Source of the DNA: Prunus persica
Lineage: Eukaryota > Streptophyta > Magnoliopsida > Rosales > Rosaceae
Direction of reading: 5' to 3'
NCBI RefSeq assembly: GCF_000346465.2
Contig: NC_034015.1
Span: forward strand, 17,407,510 to 17,471,509
DNA: 64,000 nucleotides
Notes under the pieces: model-generated
The model's database searches: none
What the model was told of the DNA's origin: nothing
The model's input: the letters and a program-made list of their open reading frames with translations, nothing else
Shown: positions 48,674-61,141 of the stretch, one piece after another
Position numbering within the stretch: the stretch's first letter is position 1
Layout of the letters: the number at the start of each line of letters is the position of its first letter
Made by a program: the position numbers and the translations under genes

Positions 48674-48838
48674 GATTGAGGAGAATTATATTATGGATTC
48701 TTATTGAAGTTGTTTACTAAACCATATAGATTGAGGAGAGTTAGATTATGGATTCCTATTGAAGTTGTTTACTAAACCATATGGATTGAGGGGAGTTAGA
48801 TTTTGAATTCCTATTGAAGTGGTTTGCTAAATCATATG
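48674..48838. repeat. Tandem repeat, three copies of 55 bp
   Basis: The unit begins GATTGAGGAG and ends CTAAACCATAT. Copies start at 48674, 48729 and 48784. Copies 1 and 2 differ at a few positions, and the third has drifted further. Flanking sequence resembles the unit, so the array may have grown from a longer element. Confidence 0.9.
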
Positions 48839-50220
48839 GAATTGAGGTAGGAGTGGTGCTAATTACTAAAATGTCATCGTTGTTAGGTTAAGGTAGATGA
48901 CAAATTTAGAATTTTTAAAATCATATGAGGATATATAATGGGTAAAAAATATGAATTCTTAATGGGTTAGTTCTCCATGAATTATAATATCATCTCTCAC
49001 TCAATAATTGAATTTCTCCAAAATCAGGAATTCAATTCCTAATTTTGTGTGGGCCCCACTTACTTTAAAATTTCTTAATATGAAGTAAACGCATGAATCC
49101 TCCATAAGTGAAATTCAATTCATGACGAGAATTCAAATTCTTGATTAGTAAACACACCATTAGAGAAAATTGTATTTACTCTCTCAATGCTAAAATGAGT
49201 AGAATTTGCTCATCTCTAACATTAATCAACGTATTTATTCCTATTATTAATCATGTCAACTACACAGACCAAATTAATCTTCAATTTACACACAATTTAA
49301 TGCATTTGTTATAGCATACATCCAAAGTCTTTCCCTTTTTCGATAACGAAGAAAGTCTTTCCTTTTTGGTAACCCTCCGCTTGGATAAATGAATTGAAAA
49401 GTACATAGAATTCTAAAATAGGGGAATTTAGATTTCCATCATTTCAATTTATGGCAATTGAAGATTTCAATGTTTAGATTTATGTATGCTGAATTTTGTA
49501 AATGACACTATGAAAATTGTGAAATAATGCATATTTTGGTGGAAATTAAATTCGGGAATTTGATGCCCTAATTTTCACGGTTTTTTCTGCGCGTCATTTA
49601 ATAAATTTCATGGTTAAGTTGTTAACTTCTCCTATTAAATTATGAGTTATTTTCCCTCATTCAAATGGAGGGTAAGTGATGTTTCTTCACTTTTTATCAT
49701 TGATTGCAAAGACTTAAAATTTCCGTACAGTGTGTGTGAGTTTAATATACTATTACCCCTCTTAATAAGAAATGTCCTAAACAAACATGTTTGGCACTTG
49801 TTTTCAATAGGGTCTAAAAGCATAAATAATTAGAAGCCATTTACGATAATATTTAGCATAAAAACAAAAAAATGTTTATGTGTTATACAAATATGTTTTT
49901 GTACTTTCTATATTATAGAAATACTTTTTCAGAAATCAATTGAATTTTTATCAAACAAAATTTGTTGTGCTTTGTAACATAAGCATACTCAAACGGGCTC
50001 TTAATTGTGAGGATTTATATTTCTTATTCATCATATAAAGAAACAAAAAAATTGTGCTACCATCTCATCTCATGGCAAACTTGAGTTGAGCATGCTATAC
50101 ACAAAAGAAGAAAAAAGAAATATTTGAGTTGACATTGGGCCTATATTGTATGGGCTCATGTTATTCATGTTCCCTTATGTTATAAAGATCTTGTTTTATT
50201 ATGCGCCTAGCCCACCCCAA

Positions 50221-50791
50221 TTAGGGGTGGGCACGGTTCAGGTTGGACTGATTTTTACCTCAAATTAGAACCAATTTGATACTATTTATATGGTTCGGTT
50301 CAGTTCAGTTTTAATTTTAAAAAATTCAAAAACTGTTCGATCTGGGTTGAACCTATTCCGATTTGGTTTTGGTCCAGTTCGATTTCGAACTGGATTATAA
50401 AAATTATTTTTTAATACAATTCTCAACTGAAATATTATTATTTTTACTTGAAAAATAACAAATTATTCAATTTCATATAAAAATAAATATTAAATTAGAA
50501 AAAGAGATATTTTGAAATTGAACTTGGATAAATATTAGTTTTTTCTTTTGTTAAATTAAAAATATAGCATTAAATATAAATATATATTAAAATTATATAT
50601 TTTTTAATTTGTGTTTAGTTCGGCCCAGTTTAGTTTTTGAAGATATGAAATCGGATCCAAAACCTGTCCAAATTAGTCCGGTTTGATTTTTGACTGGTTG
50701 TTGACTTTTTGGTTAACTGGGTTTTTTTCGATTTGAATTAGTGTGGTTCGACTTGAATTTTTGGTTCGCCGATTTGAGTGCCTACCCCTAA
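50221..50791. mobile_element. Inverted-repeat element, 571 bp, TTAGGGGTGGGCAC ends
   Basis: The left end TTAGGGGTGGGCAC and the right end (minus strand) TTAGGGGTAGGCAC match at 13 of 14 bases. Just inside, GGTTCGGTTCAGTTCAGTTT and similar tracts recur near both ends, typical of a common plant non-autonomous family (hAT-like or unclassified). I could not find a convincing target duplication, so the class is uncertain. Confidence 0.7.
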
Positions 50792-51011
50792 TCTCAACAC
50801 AGAAGAAATGTAAATATTGTCGTATGTGGATATTATTGACATTTCACCTATCATTACAGATAAGTTCGATTTGCTCTGCCGCCACTCATATGGAGGAGGC
50901 AAGGCAACCATGGTTAAAATTAGAGGGTAATTTCGTCTTTCAAAAATATTATTATTATCATTTTTTTTAATTTTCAATAAGTCGGTAGTCCCTAGGTTCA
51001 CCTATTTCGCC

Positions 51012-51019
51012 TATAAATA
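51012..51019 (+). promoter_or_regulatory. TATA box of NRPB1
   Basis: TATAAATA about 270 bases upstream of the start codon. The leader that follows has an AAAACCCTAGGTTTT palindrome near 51237-51250, a telo-box core common in genes of the transcription and translation machinery. Confidence 0.6.
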
Positions 51020-51281
51020 TACGCTTAGTGCTCCGTTTTCTTTTGTTTTGTTGGAGACTCTCTCGAAGAGTTCCAGAGAAGGTCGAGCAAAATCGATCTC
51101 TCGCAGTCACCATAAACAGAATTCAAATTAAACCGAAAAATAGAAAGAGAAAACAAAACATAAAGAAAACCCAAAATATAAAGAGAAACAGTTCGTTATT
51201 TCCACTGAATTTCACTCACTCACACCTTGTCTGAAAAACCCTAGGTTTTTTTCTTCTTTCCATAATCGATCGAAGATCGCC

Positions 51282-54200
51282 ATGGATATACGCTTCCCAT
51301 TCTCGCCGGCGGAGGTTGCCAAAGTCCGCTGTGTTCAGTTCGGCATTCTGAGCCCGGACGAAATAGTAATTTCCGTTTCCTCTCTATTCTTCGTTTTATC
51401 TTTCTATTTTCGTCTGTTTGTTTGCTGAGAAAGGAAATCAATGGGAAAAGGAATGGAAATCCTGTAACTGCTTATGCTTCTGCTTTCTTTTGCGAGTTTT
51501 CAAATTCGAAAGCTCTTTTACTGAGCTTGTTCAATTGAGTAGTGATTGGATGAAGTGTTAGGGTTTGATGAATATTGTATTTAGCTTTCAAATTCGAAAG
51601 CTCTTTACTAAGTTTGTTAGATTGAGTAGTGATTGGATGAAGTGTTAGGGTTTGATGAATCGGAGAATGCTGAAGCCTTTTATGTGTTTTGTTTGCAGAG
51701 GCAAATGTCTGTAGTGCAGATTGAGCACAGCGAGACCATGTTGGGAGGCAAACCCAAGACGGCAGGTTTAAGTGATCCTCGGCTTGGTACAATTGACAGA
51801 AAAATGAAGTGCGAAACATGTACTGCCAACATGGCTGAGTGCCCGGGCCATTTTGGGCACCTTGAGCTTGCCAAACCAATGTTTCACATTGGTTTCATGA
51901 AGACCGTGTTGTCCATAATGCGATGTGTTTGCTTCAATTGCTCAAAAATTCTTGTCGATGAGGTACTTAGAAGCCTTAAATTATCTCTGCAAACTAGTCT
52001 TCGGCTTTGTTTAATTGACTTTCAAGAACAACCTTATTTATGTTGGCAAACATTAAATTGGTAAGCATGTTACTCTTTGAGATAGATTGAAAGGTCATTT
52101 GGAAGTACTTGGCTGTTGTATTCCCTGTTTGTAAACTTGATGGTTATTTTGGTGGCTTGAACGAATACAATGCATATCTTTCTATCCTCAGTGGTGTATG
52201 GGATTTTCTAATGCATCAAAGGAGTCTGTCATCAACAAAGTGGTTTGTTGGAAGAAATAGAGAGGAAAAAGATTAATTAGGATGAAGTTTAACAGCGGAC
52301 ACTTCTTATGATTAGGAAAAATAGGAGTGAGGAATTAGTTTCTTCTTTTATGTGCACATATTGTAGGAGTGTTTCCTAGGCACAAACCTTTAATCGTGGG
52401 TGTTTCATTTTTGTCGTGAAATGAGCTATTACCGTAAAGTTTCCTTTATATGGGATATGTTATTTTTGGAGACAACGATTTTGACAAGGCTTGCTTTCCG
52501 TAAAATTTAATTCTTAATGATCAACTGTTTCTCTTACCTATTTGCTGATGTTTCATTGTGTTGGCTGTGTTTGCCTCAAGGATTCTGAGAAGGTTTTTGT
52601 TTCAAAAAAAATCTTAAAGCTCAAGTCTAGACAATTGTTAATCGTAACAAGTTTTATGCGACTTTGTTTTGCAGGATGATCACAAGTTTAAGCAGGCTTT
52701 GAGAATTAAGAGCCCAAAAAATAGGCTAAAAAAGATTTTGGATGCATGCAAAAACAAAACCAAATGTGATGGTGGTGATGAAATTGATGTCCAAGGCCAG
52801 GAATCTGAAGAACCTGTAAAGAAAAGTCGCGGCGGCTGTGGTGCTCAGCAGCCCAAGCTCTCTATAGAGGGTATGAAAATGAATGCAGAATACAAAGCCC
52901 AACGGAAGAAAAGTGATGACCAGGAACAGCTTCCTGAACCTGTGGAAAGGAAACAGACACTTACTGCAGAAAGGGTTGGCATACTTCATTTAGACAGATT
53001 CTTCCTTCTATCACACTTGCATGATGCTAACATATTGTTGAATTTGTTTTAGGTTCTTAGTGTCTTAAAAAGGATAAGTGATGAGGACTCCCAGTTATTG
53101 GGATTGAACCCTAAATACGCTCGTCCTGATTGGATGATTTTACAAGTTCTGCCTATTCCTCCACAACCTGTGAGACCCTCTGTGATGATGGACACCTCAT
53201 CCAGGAGTGAGGTAAGCTTCTTTTGTGCAGTTTTTCTCTGTTTAGAGACCAGTAGCAAGCTGACAATTTTAGTGGCTGAAGAGATAATCCAGGCATTTGT
53301 TGTTGGTGATCACTGACTTCATATGTTTTCTGTGTCCAGGATGATTTAACACATCAGTTAGCCATGATTATTCGTCACAATGAGAATCTGAGGAGGCAGG
53401 AAAGAAATGGGTCACCTGCTCATATAATTTCAGAGTTTGCACAACTGTTGCAATTCCACATAGCCACGTATTTTGACAATGAGTTGCCTGGACTACCGAG
53501 GGTATGTGTACATGGGAACATATTTCTTCATAGTATCTATATGCCTTTATGTTGTCTTTATTTGTATGTATATACATATAAACTTCTGTTAACTGGTAAG
53601 ATATTTTTTTCATGCATATGCTGAACCTTTTCTTTACTGAACAGGCTACTCAGAGATCAGGGAGGCCTATTAAATCAATATGTAGTAGGCTTAAGGCAAA
53701 AGAAGGCAGAATAAGGGGAAATTTAATGGGGAAGCGAGTTGATTTCTCGGCACGAACGGTGATTACTCCTGATCCAAACATAAACATTGATCAATTAGGA
53801 GTACCATGGAGTATTGCTTTGAATCTCACGTACCCAGAGACTGTGACTCCATATAATATTGAAAGGTAAACTTTATTTGTTTATTTTCTCATCTTTGTGC
53901 TTTTCTACCTTTTCTTTTCTTTTCTTCTTCAGTTCATTCTATTTTCTATTAATGGAATATTCTTCAATTTAACAAAAAAAAAAAAAACAGGTTGAAGGAG
54001 CTTGTTGAGAATGGGCCCCATCCTCCACCTGGTAAAACTGGTGCGAAGTATATAATACGAGATGATGGGCAAAGGCTTGATCTTCGTTACTTGAAGAAAA
54101 GCAGTGATCATCATTTGGAGCTTGGATATAAGGCATCGCTCTTTTATTCTGATAAGTTTTGATCTGGGTCTTTCCTATTTAAGAATCACTTCTGAACTTC

Positions 54201-57200
54201 TACTATTGTGGTCGCAGGTGGAGCGCCATTTGAATGATGGAGACTTTGTCCTCTTCAATCGTCAACCTAGTCTCCATAAAATGTCTATTATGGGGCACAG
54301 AATCAAGATCATGCCGTACTCAACTTTTCGCTTGAATTTGTCTGTGACCTCTCCTTACAATGCCGACTTTGACGGGGACGAGATGAACATGCATGTTCCT
54401 CAGTCTTTTGAAACTAGGGCAGAAGTACTGGAGCTCATGATGGTGCCCAAGTGCATAGTGTCTCCTCAGTCAAATCGGCCCGTGATGGGAATTGTGCAGG
54501 ATACCCTTTTAGGGTGCCGTAAGATTACCAAGAGGGATACCTTCATAGAGAAGGTAACTGTGACCTGATCATTGTCGCCTCCTCCTGAAAATTGTGTTTT
54601 TCATTAGCTACATAGTCTTATATTGAGTGATTCTTTTCAGGATGTTTTTATGAATATTTTGATGTGGTGGGAGGATTTTGATGGAAAAGTTCCTGCTCCT
54701 GCAATTTTGAAGCCACGGCCATTGTGGACTGGCAAGCAAGTCTTCAATCTTATAATACCAAAACAGATAAATCTCCAAAGGACTTCTGCATGGCACTCGG
54801 AAGCAGAAAGTGGCAACATTACCCCCGGAGATACTTTTGTTAGAATAGAGAAGGGGGAGCTACTTGCTGGAACACTTTGCAAGAAGGCACTTGGGACATC
54901 TACAGGAAGTCTGATACATGTCATATGGTATGCAATTTTACTCTGTTTAGTTCAGAAATGGATTCATTTGTGTGTTAATTATTTTCTTAAAAGAATGTAG
55001 CAGCTCTTTTATGCACAGAACAGACCAGACCAGAATCTTGATTGCTTTGATGTGTATGTCATGTTATGTTGGTGTAAGCCCAATATACTCTACCCAAAAG
55101 CTTGGAACTTTTCATTCTTTTGTTGGATTTGTGAAGTGTACTCCCCCTAGTATATGATATGACATAATGGATCCAAATTGGAAATATCTTAATTTTAGGC
55201 CCAAAAAAAAATAAGGTTCTACTTCCATCTGAGTATCAAGCATATAATTTGACCACCTTGACAAAAAATAAAATTCAACAGGAAGAGAAGTTTAATGGAT
55301 TGAATTTTCTTGTTGTGCAGGGAAGAAGTTGGCCCGGATGCAGCTCGCAAGTTCCTGGGTCATACCCAATGGCTTGTTAACTATTGGCTACTACAAAATG
55401 CTTTTAGCATTGGAATTGGAGATACAATTGCTGATGCTGCAACAATGGAGAAAATTAATGAAACAATTTCAAAGGCGAAAAATGAGGTGAAAGATCTTAT
55501 AAGTAAAGCCCAATCCAAGCAGCTGGAGGCTGAACCTGGACGAACCATGATGGACTCATTCGAAAACAAAGTGAACCAGGTTTGTTTTTTTTTTTTTTTT
55601 TTTGTTTTTTTTTTTTTGTGTACACGCAATTTATTCTGGTTTAGTTGCCTACTGTTAAGTGATAATATATTTGGTTTGGTTAGGTTTTGAATAGGGCTCG
55701 TGATGATGCTGGAAGTAGTGCTCAAAAGAGTTTATCGGAGAGCAACAATCTTAAAGCCATGGTTACAGCAGGGTCCAAAGGGAGTTTTATCAACATATCC
55801 CAGATGACTGCTTGTGTGGGGCAGCAGAACGTTGAGGGTAAGCGTATCCCTTACGGGTTCATAGACCGGACTTTGCCCCACTTCACTAAAGATGATTATG
55901 GACCAGAAAGTCGTGGATTTGTAGAAAATTCCTACCTGCGTGGGTTAACTCCACAGGAGTTCTTTTTTCATGCTATGGGTGGGAGGGAAGGTCTTATAGA
56001 TACTGCGGTCAAGACATCTGAGACTGGGTACATTCAAAGGAGACTGGTGAAGGCTATGGAGGATATTATGGTCAAATATGATGGCACTGTCAGAAATTCG
56101 TTGGGGGATGTTATACAGTTTCTTTACGGGGAAGATGGGATGGATGCTGTTTGGATAGAATCACAAAAGCTGGATTCTTTAAAGATGAAAAAATCAGAAT
56201 TTGATAAGACTTTTTCGTATGAGCTTGATGATGAAAATTGGAATCCAGACTACATGTTGCATGAACATGTTGAGGATCTCAAAACTATTAGAGAGTTTCG
56301 CAATGTGTTTGATGCAGAGGTTCAGAAACTTGAAACAGACAGATTACAACTTGGAACAGAGATAGCAGTAACAGGTGATAATTCTTGGCCATTGCCTGTT
56401 AACCTGAAGAGGCTCATTTGGAATGCACAAAAAACCTTTAAGATTGACTTCCGAAGGACTTCCGATATGCACCCAATGGAAATCGTGGAAGCTATTGATA
56501 AGCTCCAGGAGAGGCTGAAGGTTGTTCCTGGTGATGACTTGTTGAGTGTTGAAGCTCAAAAGAATGCTACACTGTTTTTCAGTATTTTACTTCGCAGCAC
56601 TTTCGCTAGCAAACGGGTGTTGGATGAGTACAGGCTTACTCGTGAAGCATTTGAGTGGGTTATTGGGGAGATAGAGTCACGCTTCCTGCAATCACTTGTA
56701 GCACCTGGCGAAATGATTGGTTGCGTTGCTGCACAATCTATTGGTGAGCCCGCCACTCAGATGACACTGAATACTTTCCACTATGCTGGTGTGAGTGCAA
56801 AGAATGTTACCCTAGGTGTTCCCAGGTTGAGGGAAATTATTAATGTGGCTAAGAGAATCAAAACGCCATCTCTGTCTGTCTACTTAAAGCCTGAAGCTAA
56901 TAAAACAAAGGAGAGGGCAAAAAATGTCCAGTGTGCTTTGGAATACACCACTCTCCGAAGTGTAACTCAAGCTACAGAAGTGTGGTACGATCCAGACCCC
57001 ATGAGCACAATAATTGAAGAGGATGTTGATTTTGTCAACTCTTACTATGAAATGCCAGATGAAGAGGTTAACCCTGATAAAATTTCTCCTTGGTTGCTTC
57101 GCATTGAGTTGAATCGCGAAATGATGGTGGATAAGAAGTTGAGCATGGCTGACATTGCTGAGAAGATCAATCTTGAATTTGATGATGATTTAACTTGTAT

Positions 57201-59452
57201 ATTCAATGATGACAATGCGGAAAAGTTGATCCTTCGAATCCGTATCATGAATGCTGAAGCTCCAAAAGGGGAATTGGTTGATGAATCCGCTGAAGATGAT
57301 GTATTTTTGAAGAAGATTGAGAGTAACATGCTGACAGAAATGGCTCTTCGAGGTATCCCAGATATTAACAAAGTGTTCATTAAACATGGTAAAGTTAACA
57401 AGTTTGATCCGAATGAAGGATTTAAAGCAGAGCAAGAGTGGATGCTGGATACAGAAGGTGTTAATCTCTTAGCTGTCCTGTGTCATGATGATGTTGATGC
57501 CAGGAGGACGACGAGTAATCACTTGATTGAAATTCTTGAAATTCTTGGAATTGAGGCAGTTCGTCGGTCACTGTTGGATGAGTTGCGTGTTGTTATATCT
57601 TTCGATGGGTCTTATGTGAATTATCGGCATCTGGCTATCCTTTGTGATACCATGACCTATCGTGGGCACTTGATGGCCATTACTCGTCATGGCATCAATC
57701 GAAATGACACCGGTCCCATGATGAGGTGCTCATTTGAAGAAACTGTCGATATTCTTCTTGATGCTGCAGTGTTTGCAGAAACAGATTATTTGAGAGGTGT
57801 AACTGAAAACATAATGTTAGGCCAGCTTGCACCTATTGGTACAGGAGACTGTGCCCTGTATCTCAATGACGAGATGTTGAAGAATGCAATTGAACTCCAG
57901 CTACCTAGTTATATGGATGGTCTTGATTTCGGTATGACACCATCTCGTTCTCCAGTGTCGGGAACTCCATATCATGAGGGCATGATGTCTCCAAATTATT
58001 TGCTGAGCCCAAACCTTCGTCTGTCACCCATTTCAGATGCCCAGTTTTCTCCCTATGTTGGAGGAATGGCATTCTCTCCTACTTCATCTCCGGGCTACAG
58101 CCCATCATCCCCTGGCTACAGTCCGTCCTCCCCTGGATACAGTCCCACGTCCCCTGGTTATAGTCCCACCTCGCCCGGGTACAGCCCCACTTCTCCTGGG
58201 TACAGTCCCACCTCTCCAACCTATAGTCCTAGTTCTCCAGGTTATAGTCCAACCAGTCCGGCCTATTCTCCTACAAGTCCATCATACTCACCCACCTCAC
58301 CCAGCTATAGCCCCACTTCTCCAAGTTACAGCCCCACATCTCCAAGTTACAGCCCTACATCTCCAAGTTACAGTCCAACTTCACCAAGTTACAGTCCAAC
58401 ATCACCTGCTTACAGCCCGACATCACCTGCTTACAGCCCGACTTCACCTGCATATAGTCCCACATCACCTTCCTACAGCCCTACATCGCCTTCCTATAGC
58501 CCTACATCACCTTCCTACAGCCCAACGTCGCCCTCCTACAGCCCCACATCTCCATCCTACAGCCCAACCTCACCGGCCTACAGCCCAACTTCTCCTGGTT
58601 ACAGCCCAACTTCTCCTAGTTATAGTCCAACTTCTCCCAGCTATAGCCCTACATCTCCAAGTTACAATCCTCAGTCAGCCAAATACAGTCCATCATCGGC
58701 ATACTCTCCAAGCAGTCCAAGATTATCACCATCTAGTCCATATAGTCCTACGTCTCCAAATTACAGGTGAGCTGTCTATCGAACTGCACTTATGGCATCA
58801 GAGTTGCTGAGTGTGGTTGACTGATCAGTGCTTATGAGTGGGATTATTACTCTCACATGATTTATAAGCCTCTTCAGTTCCTTGCTCATTGACTTGCCGC
58901 TTATAATTATTAAAGAAATCTCATGTCTACTTGTGTTCTTTTTTCTTTTCTTTTTTTGCAGCCCAACCTCACCATCGTATTCACCTACGTCTCCATCTTA
59001 CTCTCCTTCAAGCCCCACGTACAGTCCTGGAAGGTAAGCTTCCTTTGTTTGGTCACCTCTGACCACACTTCCTATATTTGCCTTTCTAATTTAGTATTTT
59101 TGGAGTCTACTTGCTATTTGTGTGTGTATTAATTTGTTGAAAAATGCCTATTTTTTTCTTTCTAATTTTGTTATTGTTCAGCCCATTTACCTCTGGAGTG
59201 AGCCCAGATTATAGTCCAAGTTCTCCACAATACAGGTAAACTGGGAAACAATATTCTCGCTAGATATTTCTTGTTTTGATCTTCATTGTGCTGTGCCGAA
59301 ATGTTTATCTGTTTTCCTCGTTGCTTTTGTTTCCATGCAGTCCAAGTGCTGGGTACTCACCTAGTCAACCTGGGTACTCGCCGTCATCTACTAGCCAGTA
59401 CACGCCTCAAACGAGCGAGAAGGACACTAAGGATGACAGAAGCACTCGTTAA
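51282..59452 (+). CDS. NRPB1: DNA-directed RNA polymerase II largest subunit (RPB1), 1844 aa, 14 exons
   Basis: Exons: 51282-51365, 51699-51962, 52675-52974, 53053-53211, 53340-53501, 53645-53865, 53991-54132, 54218-54553, 54641-54927, 55321-55579, 55684-58766, 58962-59033, 59182-59235, 59341-59452. They total 5535 nt and stay in frame. It is the catalytic subunit making mRNA in the nucleus. Exon 2 carries the clamp zinc motif ([17 protein letters not shown]). Exon 8 carries the invariant [12 protein letters not shown] magnesium-binding loop. Exon 11 holds the bridge helix and trigger loop region, the cleft and the start of the tail. The C-terminal domain has roughly 35-40 YSPTSPx heptads, most regular in the middle, and ends with a Lys/Asp-rich tip ([11 protein letters not shown]). 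The intron after exon 7 has a GC donor (54133). Length matches Arabidopsis NRPB1 (about 1839 aa). Confidence 0.98.
51499..51660. repeat. Tandem duplication of about 88 bp spanning NRPB1 intron 1
   Basis: Two copies, starting at about 51499 and 51587, share TTCAAATTCGAAAGCTCTTT, TGAGTAGTGATTGGATGAAG and TGTTAGGGTTTGATGAAT. The second copy lacks the last dozen bases. Both lie inside intron 1 (51366-51698). Confidence 0.88.
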
Positions 59453-60473
59453 TGCATTTTACATTTAGAAGTTTGAGATGATGTAGAGGTATATTTTTCT
59501 TCAAGCTTTTATTCTTGTCGGTGCCTGTTAAATTGAGTGGGAATTTCTCTTTGTGCTCCAGGTTGATTACTGCTTATAACGCAATTCGTTCAGAAAATGC
59601 TTTTTTAACATAATTTTTTTTGTGGTTATTAGGATTTTTTGTTTCTATGTCATCAGTTCTGTGCATCCTTATTTTATTTATAAATGCCACTCATGTTTTA
59701 TCTATCTGAATCTACAGCAGCTCACGTGCAGCTATCAGAGAACCTGGACTTGTAATGTGGATAGGTTGATGGAAGTGGTGAGTCACATTAAAGTTGGACC
59801 ATCAACTGCAGGATGTAAGCTGGTTTCGCAGCGCATCCATGCCTAAGTTGCTCCCCGTATATAGCCCGAGACTAGATTTTACGTGTTTTACTACTAGCGG
59901 TCGATTTTACATTGAAAAAAGACCCACTCCTGGTCATGTATCTCAACTTTGGACCACCTTTTTGGTTTCGGTTCCAAAAAACTTTGCAACTGTACTGTTT
60001 CATATTGCACATCTAATTTGTTCAGGTGCACTGCGTGTATAATCAAAATAGTTTGGCTCTCGATTTTATTGCAATTGTAATTTTGACATTCTAGCAGGAC
60101 ATTTTCCTCTCTTGATTAGCAAGTTTGGTTTTGAAATTCGAACAAAAAGTTTATAATTTGTTAAATTTGTTGTCACACGTTGCTATCCTTCTCTATCCAC
60201 GGCTCTTCTTTTAAAATTCGTCGACCCCTTTGGATGTAACCTTCCAACACAAACTTGAACGATGAGGAATTAACAAAACGTTTGACATTCGAGAATGGCA
60301 TGCCAAGTGGAGCTTGCACTGGTAATGCAATTATTTAATTCTAGGCGGCAAAAACCCTTCTCACCATTCCAGTACACTGTCTACGAAGAGGTCAACAATC
60401 TCATAACCTCTCCGGCTCTTCCAAAGCCTCTAAAGACCTCTCTCTCTCTCTCTCCTCTCTCTCTTTCTCCTCA
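59453..60473. other. NRPB1 3' flank and promoter of the next gene
   Basis: NRPB1 3' UTR followed by AT-rich spacer. A pyrimidine (CT)n tract at about 60439-60468 lies just before the TATA box of the small downstream gene. Confidence 0.55.
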
Positions 60474-60479
60474 TATAAA
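60474..60479 (+). promoter_or_regulatory. TATA box of the SIP14-1-1-like gene
   Basis: TATAAA, 65 bases before the start codon and directly after a (CT)n tract, implying a short leader of about 35 bases. Confidence 0.55.
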
Positions 60480-60538
60480 CACACAAGTATACAACAAACA
60501 CAGCTAGAAGAGCTGCAAGAACAATTAAACTGAAATCA

Positions 60539-61141
60539 ATGGAGAAACAATCAGGACTTATTGGGAGCAGAATTCTGAAGCTTTTATCAAAAGCTGCACA
60601 GCCTGCCGTCACATACCACAGCCCACCGCCCAGCCCTAGAAAAACCTCAGGTCCAATGATATCACTCATTCCCTCTGAGGCCAGAAGGAAGCCCAGGAAT
60701 GGAATTACCTTTGGTCCAAAAGAACCCACTTCTCCAAAAGTCTCATGCATGGGCCAAATCAAGGGCAAGCAGAAGAAGAAGAAGAAGAAGAACCAAAGCA
60801 AAAGCAAGTCAAATACTAGCAAGGGGGCTTGCCCTCCACCACAAGAAAGCACCACCTGCAATCTAGTTTCATGTGTTCCTAAAGAGGTGAAGAAAAAGAC
60901 ATCAAAGGGTTTGCCCAAGGAAGCCCCACCAAAAGAAGGTGATAAAAATGACAATAATCACCCTGATGGTTTGGTGGGCGGTTCATCTAGAGGTCCAGAA
61001 AGAGCGCCTTCTTTGGGACAGATGAGGAGGTTTGCAAGTGGTCGTGGTGTGCTGGCGGATTTTGATTTGATATTGGAGGTTCATGATGATCAATTGGGTG
61101 ATGTGAAAAATAGGGTGGGTGGGGATAGTCAAGGAGATTGA
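60539..61141 (+). CDS. Small basic protein resembling syringolide-induced protein 14-1-1, 200 aa
   Basis: An intronless frame of 201 codons with its own TATA box. The N-terminus MEKQSGLIGSRILKLL is followed by a Pro/Ser-rich segment. Near residue 62 is KEPTSPKVSCMGQIK, which I recall as the signature of plant syringolide-induced 14-1-1-like proteins. A nine-lysine cluster (KQKKKKKKNQ) could be a nuclear signal. Near residue 165 is RRFASGRGVLADFDL, the second family motif. The rest is low-complexity and probably disordered. Family members respond to elicitors and stress, and their molecular role is unknown. In soybean the family was found as mRNAs induced by the Pseudomonas elicitor syringolide. 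Moderately sure of the family, not of the function. Confidence 0.82.
   Translation: MEKQSGLIGSRILKLLSKAAQPAVTYHSPPPSPRKTSGPMISLIPSEARRKPRNGITFGPKEPTSPKVSCMGQIKGKQKKKKKKNQSKSKSNTSKGACPPPQESTTCNLVSCVPKEVKKKTSKGLPKEAPPKEGDKNDNNHPDGLVGGSSRGPERAPSLGQMRRFASGRGVLADFDLILEVHDDQLGDVKNRVGGDSQGD

Larger units (their letters stand above)
47880..51011. other. AT-rich intergenic region between the zinc-ribbon gene and NRPB1
   Basis: Contains a MITE-like element (48234-48503), a three-copy 55-bp tandem repeat (48674-48838), a second inverted-repeat element (50221-50791) and otherwise AT-rich sequence. No coding frame resembles a known protein. The right end is the NRPB1 promoter. Confidence 0.6.

Noticed and set aside
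51472..51879. Minus-strand frame with a repeated [10 protein letters not shown] motif
   Set aside because: The repeat is simply the 88-bp tandem duplication in NRPB1 intron 1 read on the opposite strand.
58037..58810. A 257-codon open frame on the plus strand with a strong seven-residue periodicity
   Set aside because: It is the shifted frame of the RPB1 heptad repeat; repeated codons keep it open and give the periodicity.
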